Assembly: GCA_035379625.1 (NCBI GenBank)
Contig: DAOSVM010000007.1
Location: forward strand, 1-64,000
Direction of reading: 5' to 3'
Origin: DAOSCP01 sp035379625
Lineage (GTDB): Bacteria > Bacteroidota > Ignavibacteria > Ignavibacteriales > DAOSCP01
Length of the DNA stretch: 64,000 nt
A program made the translations under genes and the position numbers. The notes below the pieces were generated by a model. It saw nothing but the letters and a program-made list of their open reading frames with translations. It searched no databases and was not told the origin of the DNA. Positions 33,384 through 42,113 of this stretch are shown piece after piece. Positions within the stretch are counted from its first letter, which is position 1. Each line of letters starts with the position of its first letter.

Positions 33384-34053
33384 GGCTCAGACAGTATAAG
33401 CTTAAGCCCCTTGCAGCTTGAGCCAAGCTGCAAGGGGCAGCGGGCCGGAACGGCCCGCTAAAATCATAAACCTTAACATAAGCATTACCTCAGATACTCA
33501 GAAAGTTAAACCTAATATGTTATCGACTAAATAAAAATACAATTTTAAGATTACAAAATTTCCAAAATTATTACTACAAAATTGCAAACTCAAATTTCCC
33601 ATCTTCCTAAACGTGCTTAGCACTCCTACTGGCCAACAAGTTGCATCCAAAATGATTAAAATTATTTTTTTTATTGTTATTTGTAGCTAAGCTGTTAGTT
33701 CTTTTTCTGTTCTTTTTATAATTTTATTGTAATTAGAATTATATCGTAAATACAAGATATTTGCCAATAATGTATCGTATATACAATAATATAGTAAAAG
33801 CGAATATATTTTCAATAGTTGTCAATATATCGTAAATGCAATTATATCGTAATTACTAAAATATATTAATACTCTTAAAGTTTTGTATTACTTCGAAAAA
33901 TTTTCAATCAATATTTATTTTGGTAGATGCATAAATGTTATGTGTCGTTGATAATAGGTAAGATATGTTTTAATTAGTGAAATATATTTTTGGGTGTAAG
34001 CCCGCCCGTGCGCCTTCATGGCGCACGGGCTTTATGCTTATACTGTCTGAGCT
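33384..34053 (-). repeat. Intergenic palindromic element, copy 3 (longest, about 670 bp)
   Basis: This minus-oriented copy fills the convergent gap before glgA. The ends read GGCTCAGACAGTATAAGC and GCTTATACTGTCTGAGC. The double hairpin is at about 33402-33462 (GCCCCTTGCAGCTT/AAGCTGCAAGGGGC, then AGCGGGCC/GGCCCGCT). The single CCCGTGCGCC hairpin is at about 33997-34033. The reverse complement aligns with copy 1 over the hairpin-proximal 140 bp and through the 17-bp-unit array at 33728-33864 (one pair of units contracted). A segment near 33470-33720 diverges from the other copies. No gene is seen inside. Confidence 0.85.
33728..33864 (-). repeat. 17-bp-unit array inside element copy 3
   Basis: Read on the minus strand, units of 17, 17, 21, 17, 17, about 31 and 17 bp follow one another, mostly beginning ATAT and ending ACG or ACA, in the same order as the arrays at 5277 and 45032. 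The 31-bp unit appears to be two units with an internal deletion. Confidence 0.75.
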
Positions 34054-34065
34054 AAATAAAAAAAA

Positions 34066-35532
34066 TTATTTATTTCTATTCTCGATAGCTTTTTTATAAA
34101 GTTTTAGATATTCATTAGCGCTTTTTTCCCAAGAAAAATCTTGTTCCATCGCTAATTGTCTCATTTTATGGAAATGTTCTTTTCTATCATAATAAGTACT
34201 TACGGCCCATCCAACAGTATAATATATAGCATTTGAATCAATATTATAAAATTTGAAACCAGTACCATAACCAGTTTGTTCATCATATTGAATTACAGTG
34301 TCTTCTAGACCACCTGTTGCTCTTACAATAGGTAAAGTACCATATTTTAGGGAATAAATTTGGTTTAAGCCACAAGGTTCATATATTGAAGGCATTAGAA
34401 AGAAGTCCGAGCCAGCTTCGATTAAATGAGCCAGTCTTTCATTATAACCGATATAGCTTCCAATTTTACCAGGATATTTGGACGGTAAATAACCGAAATA
34501 TCCTTCTAAACCTTTATCACCAGAGCCTAAAATTGCGAATTGAACAATCATATTTTCGAGTATTCTTTCAATTGTACCAAAAAGTAAATGCAAACCTTTT
34601 TGTTGGGCAAATCTTGAAACAATTCCAATAATTGGTATATTCTCGTTTATTTCTAACAAGAAAGTTTCTTGTAAAACTTTTTTATTTAAAGTTTTGTTTT
34701 CGATGTTATTTATATTGTAATGACAAGGTATGTATGGGTCTGTTTCAGGATTCCAATGTTCATAATCGACGCCGTTTAAAATTCCAACATAATTATCATG
34801 TTTCCTTTGTAAAAAGGTATGCAAGCCAAATGAGCCGAGTTCAGTTAAAGTTTCTTTGGCGTAAGTTGGACTAACTGTATTTACCATATCAGCAAAATAA
34901 ATTCCGCCTTTAAGTAAATTTATGCCACCAAAATCTTCGAATGCCATATTATGAAAATTTTCCCATCCCAAGCCAAGGTAGTCATAATCATTAGCTGAAT
35001 ATTTACCTTGGTAACCGATATTATGAATAGTTAAAATTGTAGCAGCTTGACCGATATATTCATTATTCCAATGCCAAGTTTTTTGATAACAAGTACCAGC
35101 TGCAGTTTGCCAATCATGAAAATTAAAGATATCAACTTTAATTTTATTATCTATACAAAATTGTAATGCGGCTCGTGTCAAAAAGCAAAATCTTTTAGGG
35201 TTATCAAGATAATCATTCATATGATTATCACAGTAAAAACCTTCACGATTAAAATAAGAATCGAATTCAATAAAATAAACAGGTACATCTTCTGGTAAAG
35301 ATGATTTCCATACACTGCACCATTCTAAAGTGTTTCCCATCCAAACGCCAAGCAAATCTTGATATTTTACTAAATTATATTTATTTACATCAATAGAACG
35401 GTATTTAGGTAAAATAACAATCGTATTATGCCCTAATTTCTTTAAAGCAATTGGTAATGACCCAACTACATCAGCTAACCCCCCTGTTTTAGCGAAAGGA
35501 TGACATTCAGAGGCTATAAAAACAATATTCAT
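34066..35532 (-). CDS. glgA: Glycogen synthase (ADP-glucose/UDP-glucose starch synthase family)
   Basis: GlgA extends alpha-1,4-glucan chains. The 488-residue GT5 protein shows the ADP-glucose-binding 'KTGGL' (15-19), 'TIHNIGYQGKY', 'NTVSPTYAKE', 'GILNGVDYEHWNPETD' and 'MPSIYEPCGLNQIYSLKYGTLPIVRATGGLEDTV', the C-terminal GT-B nucleotide site. It starts 7 nt after the histidine kinase gene, so it belongs to a proB-fbp-kinase-glgA operon. No other glg gene is in the window. Confidence 0.96.
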   Translation of the reverse strand: MNIVFIASECHPFAKTGGLADVVGSLPIALKKLGHNTIVILPKYRSIDVNKYNLVKYQDLLGVWMGNTLEWCSVWKSSLPEDVPVYFIEFDSYFNREGFYCDNHMNDYLDNPKRFCFLTRAALQFCIDNKIKVDIFNFHDWQTAAGTCYQKTWHWNNEYIGQAATILTIHNIGYQGKYSANDYDYLGLGWENFHNMAFEDFGGINLLKGGIYFADMVNTVSPTYAKETLTELGSFGLHTFLQRKHDNYVGILNGVDYEHWNPETDPYIPCHYNINNIENKTLNKKVLQETFLLEINENIPIIGIVSRFAQQKGLHLLFGTIERILENMIVQFAILGSGDKGLEGYFGYLPSKYPGKIGSYIGYNERLAHLIEAGSDFFLMPSIYEPCGLNQIYSLKYGTLPIVRATGGLEDTVIQYDEQTGYGTGFKFYNIDSNAIYYTVGWAVSTYYDRKEHFHKMRQLAMEQDFSWEKSANEYLKLYKKAIENRNK

Positions 35533-35539
35533 ATCTCCC

Positions 35540-37438
35540 CTATATTTTATTTGTAGGTAATGTGATAGTAAAAGTAGTACCTTTGTTCAGTTCACTTTGA
35601 ACTGATATAGTTCCATTATTTTTTTCTACAAAATCTTTACATAAAATCAGACCTAAACCTGTTCCTGTTTCACCACTTGTACCGGTTGTAGAACGATTTT
35701 TCTCAAATTCAAATAGTTTTGGAATTTTTTCTTCTGGAATACCTATACCTGTATCAGTTATCGATATAATTGAATTGTGCATATCTGATTTACATTTTAT
35801 AATAATTTTACCACCAATAGGAGTAAATTTAATTGCATTGGAAATAATATTTCTTAATACGGTATTTATTGTGTTATAATCGGCATAAATATGTAAATTA
35901 TCTTCTATATCAACAATAATGGAAATATGTTTGTTATTAGCTTGTAGACTTAAATAATTAAGAACATCATTGACTAATGTTTCAACATTAATTATAGCGG
36001 GATGTAATTCAATTTGTCCAGTATTAGCACGAGCCCAATCTAATAAATCCATTAGGAGATTGAATAAAGAATTTGAAGTATTTTTAATTAAATGTAAATT
36101 ATCGTAAATTTCTCTTTCTGAAAATCTTTGATTTTGGTTGATCATTACTTCAGAGATATTCTTAATAGCTGATATCGGATTCTTTAAATCGTGTGCAATA
36201 ATACTTAAATATTTATCTTTAGCTTTCAAATTTTCTTCGTATGTATTATTTAAATCATCAATTTTATTTTCTAATTCTATAATTACAGATTTTTGGGTTA
36301 AAATTTGCTTCTTAAATTTAGAAATAAAGAACAAAAGGATTGCCAAAGAAAGAACAAAAAAGATTACAATAAATGTAATTGCTTTTTGGTAAAAATTTAA
36401 CTTATCTTGGTAGTACGCATCTTTTAAATAATTGTATTGTGAAATATAATTATAAATATCTTTAAGACTATTTTGATTCAAAAGGGTATCATTAGCAGAA
36501 ACATAGATTTTTAAATAATGAAATGAATTGTAGTAATCTTTTTGGTTTTCATAGAATCTATATAAAAATGCCGATAAATTCTTTACGCCTTTCCAATAAT
36601 ATATATTTTGTGCTTCAAGAAGTGCTTTTTGTGCATATGAAATAGCTATTTCGTGTTTATTGATTTGGAAATAGTAGTTAGCAAAGGCTTCGTAGGTATC
36701 TATTTGCATACGAGGGGAATTAATTTTTTCTGCTAAATATTTAAGATTAGCTAATAATAAAATAGTCGAATCTAAATTATTAATTTTCAAATAAGAATTA
36801 ACTAAGTTTCTGTAAGTAACAGCTATATTAAGTGTATCTTGTAATTTTTGTCTAAATTTTAGAGATAAAAGAAGGTAATTAATGGATGTGCGGTAGTTGT
36901 TATTTTCATAATAATATAAACCTAACTGATTATAAACATATCCTAATCCTCGTAAATTATCAAGGGCAGAAAATATTTTTTCAGCATTTTTTAAATAACT
37001 ATAACTATCTTTATAGTTAGAAACTAGATATAAAATTTCGCCAATGTTATTATATGCATAACCTTCTTCTATTTTCAAGTTATATTTTCTTGCTAGCTCA
37101 AGCGCTTTGAAAAATGAATTTTGAGCAAATCCATAGTTTCCTAAGTTGCGGTATATTATACCTATGTAATTATATATAGGGGCTAATTTATTTTCATAAT
37201 CATTTTTTTCTGCTAAATCAATTGTTGTGTATAGGAGTTTTAAAGCAGTTTCTGGTGCTTTACCCCTTAAACTCCAAGCAGTTTTAGCAATATGATCAAT
37301 TCTCTCATCTATTGGTTTATTTATAGTAGATATAAGTATACTATCAATTATAAAGTCTTTTTGTGCAAAAAGTGAATTATTAGATAAAATAAAAAAAATA
37401 AAAATTACGCATAAATATTTGAAAGAAAATTTAACCAT
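35540..37438 (-). CDS. TPR-domain sensor histidine kinase
   Basis: This 632-residue protein has a signal/anchor at the N-terminus ('YLCVIFIFFILSNNSLFAQ'), a run of tetratricopeptide repeats (about 60-310) placed outside the cytoplasm, one membrane span (about 354-374), a coiled-coil linker, the H box 'SIIAHDLKNPISAI' (His416) and an HATPase domain with 'NIISNAIKFT', 'DTGIGIPEEK' and 'GTGLGL'. No receiver domain is fused and no response regulator is encoded next to it. ATG at 37438 overlaps the fbp stop by 8 nt and is preferred over the TTG at 37447. Its place between fbp and glgA hints at carbon-storage sensing (inference). Confidence 0.9.
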   Translation of the reverse strand: MVKFSFKYLCVIFIFFILSNNSLFAQKDFIIDSILISTINKPIDERIDHIAKTAWSLRGKAPETALKLLYTTIDLAEKNDYENKLAPIYNYIGIIYRNLGNYGFAQNSFFKALELARKYNLKIEEGYAYNNIGEILYLVSNYKDSYSYLKNAEKIFSALDNLRGLGYVYNQLGLYYYENNNYRTSINYLLLSLKFRQKLQDTLNIAVTYRNLVNSYLKINNLDSTILLLANLKYLAEKINSPRMQIDTYEAFANYYFQINKHEIAISYAQKALLEAQNIYYWKGVKNLSAFLYRFYENQKDYYNSFHYLKIYVSANDTLLNQNSLKDIYNYISQYNYLKDAYYQDKLNFYQKAITFIVIFFVLSLAILLFFISKFKKQILTQKSVIIELENKIDDLNNTYEENLKAKDKYLSIIAHDLKNPISAIKNISEVMINQNQRFSEREIYDNLHLIKNTSNSLFNLLMDLLDWARANTGQIELHPAIINVETLVNDVLNYLSLQANNKHISIIVDIEDNLHIYADYNTINTVLRNIISNAIKFTPIGGKIIIKCKSDMHNSIISITDTGIGIPEEKIPKLFEFEKNRSTTGTSGETGTGLGLILCKDFVEKNNGTISVQSELNKGTTFTITLPTNKI

Positions 37439-38437
37439 ATTTCTCAATAAACTCTGCTACTTTTTTTACGTTATTTTTAGAACCTATAAAAATTGGTATT
37501 CTTTGATGTAAATTTTCTGGTTTTACTTCTAGAATACGATTTTCCCCATCAATTGAGTAACCGCCAGCAGCTTCAACGATAAAAGAAAGTGGATTACACT
37601 CATAAACTAATCTAAGTTTTCCATTCGGATTTTTAGTTGTAGCAGGATACATAAAAATACACCGTAATGGATAATTCGATGGACATCAGCAACCATAGTA
37701 CCAATATATCTAGAAGTATAAGGTCTATCAGTTTTTTTGTCAATTTCTTTAACCCAATCTATATATTTTTGTACTCCAGGTGAGAACATATGGTAATAAC
37801 CTTCATTTACACTATATTGATTAGAGCTTTCAGGTATTTTTACATTGTGATAGGTATGTAAAAATTCACCCAATGTAGTATCCAATGTAAATCCATTAAC
37901 GCCATGACCGCTTGTATACATTAAAATAGTGCTTGAACCGTAAATAACGTAACCAGCTACAACTTGTTCTATCCCAGGTTGTAATAAATCTTCAATAGTA
38001 CTGACTTCGTTATCAGGTGATTTTCTTTTATAGATAGAAAATATTGTGCCAATAGAAATACCGGCTTCTATATTTGATGAACCATCAAGTGGATCAAAAA
38101 CTAAAACATATTTGCCTTCATTTTTACCAGATGTAATATGTATAGCTCCTTGGGTTTCCTCAGATCCTAGTGCACATAGCTGTCCGGTTGAAATGGCAGC
38201 ATTAATTAAAGTTTCGTTGGCAAATTTATCCAATTTTTTAACAGCTTCACCGTGAATATTGTTATGGCCAATATACCCAAAAATATCATTAATACCTGCT
38301 CTTCTTATTTCGTTAGAAATGACTTTAAATGCAAGTCCTAATTTATAAAGCAAATTGGATAACTCTCCGGTTGCTTCCGGATGATATTTTTGTTCAAGTA
38401 GAATGTGATTGTCTAAGGTGTTCAAATAACTTGTCAT
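37431..38437 (-). pseudogene. fbp: Fructose-1,6-bisphosphatase class I gene with a frameshift
   Basis: The first frame (38437 down to about 37657) encodes the N-terminal part, with the metal site 'DPLDGSSNI' and 'YIGTMVADVHRIIHYG'. The second frame continues 'MYPATTKNPNGKLRLVYECNPLSFIVEAAGGYS' to the stop at 37431. The switch lies in a run of five A on the plus strand (37653-37657; T on the coding strand). A sixth base would restore one frame of about 335 codons, normal for class I FBPase. A homopolymer miscount is therefore a strong alternative to true decay. It starts 4 nt after the proB stop and overlaps the kinase gene by 8 nt. Confidence 0.88.
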
Positions 38438-38441
38438 ATTT

Positions 38442-39572
38442 TTAACCTTTATTTAAAATTATTAGATTATTTCTATCGATAATTTCATCATAAACAAACC
38501 ATTTATACATTTTTTGTATTTCTGAAGTCTTCATCTGTTTGATTTTTTGTACTTGATCAGAGTTATAATATACTAATCCTTTAGCTAAAAGTTGCATATT
38601 AGAATTATAAACACCAATTAAATCACCTTCATTAAATGAACCTATTGTATTTGTAACACCAATTGGAAGTATGCTAACATTTTTTTTCGATATAATTTTA
38701 GAAGCTCCATCATCCAAAATTATACCACCGGATATTTTTTTATTAAATTGTATCCATCGTTTACGAGCAGGAATTTGTAAAAACCTTGGTTTTATAAAAG
38801 TTCCAATATCGTGTCCTTCAATAATTTCTTTTAATCTTGGATTGGTGCCTAAAGCTATTACACAAGGGATACCAGCATTACTAGAAGCTCTTGCTGCCAT
38901 AATTTTGCTTGTCATTCCACCAGTTGATAAATCGTTTTCTTTATCTTTTATTAAACTTAAAATATTACTATCAATTTTTTCAATAAATGGAATTCTTCTG
39001 GCTTTAGGATTTAATTTAGGATTATCGTCATAAATGCCATCAGTGTCTGTATATAAAATTAATAAATCGGAATCTAGCATCGAGGCAGTTATCGATGATA
39101 AAGTGTCATTATCACCGAATTTTAGTTCATCAACTGCTATTGCATCATTTTCGTTAACAATTGGTATAACACCATATTTTAGAAGAGAATTGAAGGTATC
39201 TCTTGCATATAGAAAACGCTGGCGATTTTGAATTACATCGTAAGTTAATAATATCTGACCAACTGAAATGTTGTAATCAGAAAATATATTAGCCCATTTA
39301 TTCATCAATAAATTTTGTCCTATTGAAGCTAAAGCCTGAATTTTGTTTAATTCCTTTGGCCTTTTTGTGATGCCAAGTTTATCCATACCTAAACCTACAG
39401 CTCCAGAAGAAACAATAACTACTTCATAACCTGAATTTTTAATTTCAACAATATCTTCAATGAACTTCTTGAAATTTGATTTATCATTTATATTTGATGA
39501 CAAAACAACTTTTGTCCCTAATTTTATTGTAATCCTTTTTAAGTTTTTTAAATAAAATTTTCTATTTTCCAT
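38442..39572 (-). CDS. proB: Glutamate 5-kinase with PUA domain
   Basis: ProB catalyses the first step of proline synthesis. The 376-residue protein has the amino-acid kinase fold ('ITIKLGTKVVLSS', 'VVIVSSGAVGLGMDKLG', 'VNENDAIAVDELKFGDNDTLSS', 'DLLILYTDTDGIYDDNPKLNPKA', 'GGMTSKIMAARASSNAGIPCVIA') followed by a C-terminal PUA domain (about 280-360). proA is not next to it; the downstream genes are fbp, a kinase and glgA. A possible promoter is at 39609-39640. Confidence 0.96.
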   Translation of the reverse strand: MENRKFYLKNLKRITIKLGTKVVLSSNINDKSNFKKFIEDIVEIKNSGYEVVIVSSGAVGLGMDKLGITKRPKELNKIQALASIGQNLLMNKWANIFSDYNISVGQILLTYDVIQNRQRFLYARDTFNSLLKYGVIPIVNENDAIAVDELKFGDNDTLSSITASMLDSDLLILYTDTDGIYDDNPKLNPKARRIPFIEKIDSNILSLIKDKENDLSTGGMTSKIMAARASSNAGIPCVIALGTNPRLKEIIEGHDIGTFIKPRFLQIPARKRWIQFNKKISGGIILDDGASKIISKKNVSILPIGVTNTIGSFNEGDLIGVYNSNMQLLAKGLVYYNSDQVQKIKQMKTSEIQKMYKWFVYDEIIDRNNLIILNKG

Positions 39573-39608
39573 ATTTTCAAAAATTAGTGTTAAATAATTT
39601 TAATTTAA

Positions 39609-39640
39609 TAAAATTATTATTATTTTCATTAAAATTCAAA
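39609..39640 (-). promoter_or_regulatory. Possible Bacteroidetes-type promoter for the proB operon
   Basis: On the minus strand TTTG (39637-39640), 20 nt, then TAATTTTA (39609-39616; one mismatch to TAnnTTTG). It lies in the short divergent gap between proB and the M14 peptidase gene. The A+T richness makes chance matches likely. Confidence 0.35.
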
Positions 39641-39657
39641 TAAATTATTAAGAAATT

Positions 39658-41145
39658 ATGAAAAAAAAATATATTTTTATAATATTTTTTAATTGTATAT
39701 CAATAATTTATTCACAGATAAGCTACAACTGTAATTTTGAAAATGGTAATGTAAAATATGTTGATATAGCAAAAATTGCAAAAACAAAAAGAAGTAAAAA
39801 AATAGATTTTTATAGATTAAATATTTATTCTGTAACTGATCCTAAAAATCCAGTTGATAGTTCTTTAAAGCCAAGTTCAAGGTGGTTTTACTTCAAATTA
39901 TTTGATGTAAAAAATAAAAATTTAATTTTTAATTTTATTAATTCCGATCCATATTTACCTTTTTATTCATATGATAACATAAATTTTCAAAGGATTATAA
40001 ATCATAAGAAATATGGTTTCTATCTTAAACCAGAAAAAGATACAGTATATTTGTCATACTTTATCCCTTATACACATAAAAATTTACATCTTGGTGAAAA
40101 AAGTTGGAGAAAAAGCCAGTATTTTCAAATTGATACAATAGGTTATTCAACGGATAGCTTACCATTAAAGCTTTATACTGTAACAAATAATACGTTATCA
40201 AATTTAAATAAAAAAGTTGTATGGATACATTCAAGAATACACACATCAGAAGCACCATCTTCGTTTATTGTTCATTTTTTGCTTAAAAATCTTCTTTTTG
40301 ATAAATCATTTTCAGAATTGTTAAATAATGTTGTTTTTTATATTGTTCCATTTACAAATCCTGATGGAGTAAAATATGGTCTTTCTAGATCAAATATTCA
40401 GGGTATAAATATGGAAATTAATTGGAATAGGCCAGATTCTCTAACCGCAAATGAGATAAAAATACTTAAAAAGAAGATTTTAGAAATTGATAGTATTAAA
40501 AAAATTGATATTTTATTGAATTCACATTCTCAAATAGAAAATTGCTTAACTTATTGGATACATTCTCTAAAATCTACTTCAAGAAAATATTTTAATAAAC
40601 AAATGTTATTCGCCTTTTTAACTACCAATAAAAAATATTTTTCACATCATGATTTTAAATATTCAGATATTAATCCAAAGTATGTTGAAGGGCAATTTTG
40701 GTTAAAAAATTTGGATAGTACTATAGCATTAACTTTTGAAACACCATATGGATATTACAGAAATAATCCTAAAAGTGAGTTGGTGAGCTTAAAAAATTTG
40801 AATAAAATTTCAAAAAATCTATTAAATTCAATCAATGATTATCTTATGATTAATAATTCATATAGATTGGTTTTAGATAATGATAAAAATAATGTATTCA
40901 ATGACAGTCTCAATTATTATTTTAATAACGATTACAAAATATTGAATAAAAATAATAAAATTGAGTATTCTTTAAAAACTAAATTAGTAGGGAAATATCA
41001 AATTTATAAATGGGAAAAGGTTGGCGATAATTACAAATGGAGATACTTAAAGACAATTTATTTAAAACCAAAATTAAATAAAATTGTCTTTAAAGAAAAT
41101 AAGAACAATCAAATTTGGGATGCAATATTATTAATTAAAAATTAG
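39658..41145 (+). CDS. Exported M14-family zinc carboxypeptidase
   Basis: This 495-residue protein has a signal peptide (1-20, ending 'IIYSQ'), an N-terminal beta-rich region to about 165 and an M14 catalytic domain. Zinc ligands are His195 and Glu198 in 'HSRIHTSEAPSS' and His290 in 'NSHSQ'; the catalytic Glu361 is in 'FETPYG'. 'PFTNPDGVKYG' and 'NMEINWNRPD' are typical. The C-terminal ~110 residues are Asn/Lys rich. The substrate (peptide or cell-wall) is unknown. Its stop overlaps the stop of the convergent M28 gene. Confidence 0.9.
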   Translation: MKKKYIFIIFFNCISIIYSQISYNCNFENGNVKYVDIAKIAKTKRSKKIDFYRLNIYSVTDPKNPVDSSLKPSSRWFYFKLFDVKNKNLIFNFINSDPYLPFYSYDNINFQRIINHKKYGFYLKPEKDTVYLSYFIPYTHKNLHLGEKSWRKSQYFQIDTIGYSTDSLPLKLYTVTNNTLSNLNKKVVWIHSRIHTSEAPSSFIVHFLLKNLLFDKSFSELLNNVVFYIVPFTNPDGVKYGLSRSNIQGINMEINWNRPDSLTANEIKILKKKILEIDSIKKIDILLNSHSQIENCLTYWIHSLKSTSRKYFNKQMLFAFLTTNKKYFSHHDFKYSDINPKYVEGQFWLKNLDSTIALTFETPYGYYRNNPKSELVSLKNLNKISKNLLNSINDYLMINNSYRLVLDNDKNNVFNDSLNYYFNNDYKILNKNNKIEYSLKTKLVGKYQIYKWEKVGDNYKWRYLKTIYLKPKLNKIVFKENKNNQIWDAILLIKN

Positions 41146-42113
41146 AATTTTAAGTTATAAAGAACATCAACTAAAAGATTACCTACATTTTGCAATGTTT
41201 CAGTAGATATATTTGAAATATCATCTTTTAATGTATGCCAGTATTTCCTGCGTGGATTAAGACTTTGCTGTCCTACAAGTTCTGCATCAATTATATTTAT
41301 TGTTTTTATTCCGACTTTATTAAGTGGAAGATGATCATCAATTATTTCTGTTGAATGTTCATCACGAAAATTATTTATATTTTTGGTTAATGCACGTTCC
41401 CAAACAAGATTTGTAAAATCTTCAGCATACAAAATTGAAAATTTTTCTTTTTTAAATATAGCTTCTTTATCTCCCACCAGATCTAAAAGAATGCCATATT
41501 TATAAATTTCTGGATTTTGGAGTGATGAAGCAAAATATTGAGAACCTAATGAATAATTTTCTAAATTTTCACTTGTTCCATAATCTTCACCGTCAAATAG
41601 AACAATATCCACACCGTAAGGTAAGTTTAATTGTGTGATAATTGCAGCTAATTCCAACAATATACCAACACCACTGGCTCCATCGTTGGCACCTGGTATT
41701 GGTTTAGTATGATTATTTGGCTCTGGATCTTCATCTGCCCAAGGGCGTGTATCCCAATGTGCACATAAAATAATTCGTTTTTTTGAATTCGGATTAAATT
41801 TAGCTATTATATTGTTTAGTTTTAAATTTTCACCATTAATTAGAATATTAAAACTTTGAATCTCAACATATTTTGTAAACTTTGATAACTCATTAGCTAA
41901 ATATATTTTACAATTTTCAGCTGATTGTGAATTTGGTACTCTTGGACCAAAACTTAATTGCTTCTGTATATGTTTGAATGCGTTTTCTGCATTAAATTTT
42001 ATTGGTGGAACTTTATTTCCCAATTTCAAAACTTCTGCATTCAATTCTTTCTTTTCGTTGCTATTACAGGAAATCGCAAAAACAATTATTAACAAAATTA
42101 AGAAACTATTCAT
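41142..42113 (-). CDS. M28-family lipoprotein peptidase / glutaminyl-cyclase-like
   Basis: The 323-residue product is a lipoprotein: signal 'MNSFLILLIIVFAISC' with lipobox Cys16. The metallo-aminopeptidase domain has 'CAHWDTRPWADED', 'GANDGASGVGILLELA', 'VLFDGEDYG' and 'DEHSTEIIDDHLPL', matching the single-zinc QC-like branch of M28, so pyroglutamate formation is as likely as aminopeptidase activity. The ATG at 42113 overlaps the upstream ligase gene by 8 nt and gives a clean lipoprotein signal; the ATG at 42146 would add eleven residues before it. Confidence 0.87.
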   Translation of the reverse strand: MNSFLILLIIVFAISCNSNEKKELNAEVLKLGNKVPPIKFNAENAFKHIQKQLSFGPRVPNSQSAENCKIYLANELSKFTKYVEIQSFNILINGENLKLNNIIAKFNPNSKKRIILCAHWDTRPWADEDPEPNNHTKPIPGANDGASGVGILLELAAIITQLNLPYGVDIVLFDGEDYGTSENLENYSLGSQYFASSLQNPEIYKYGILLDLVGDKEAIFKKEKFSILYAEDFTNLVWERALTKNINNFRDEHSTEIIDDHLPLNKVGIKTINIIDAELVGQQSLNPRRKYWHTLKDDISNISTETLQNVGNLLVDVLYNLKF

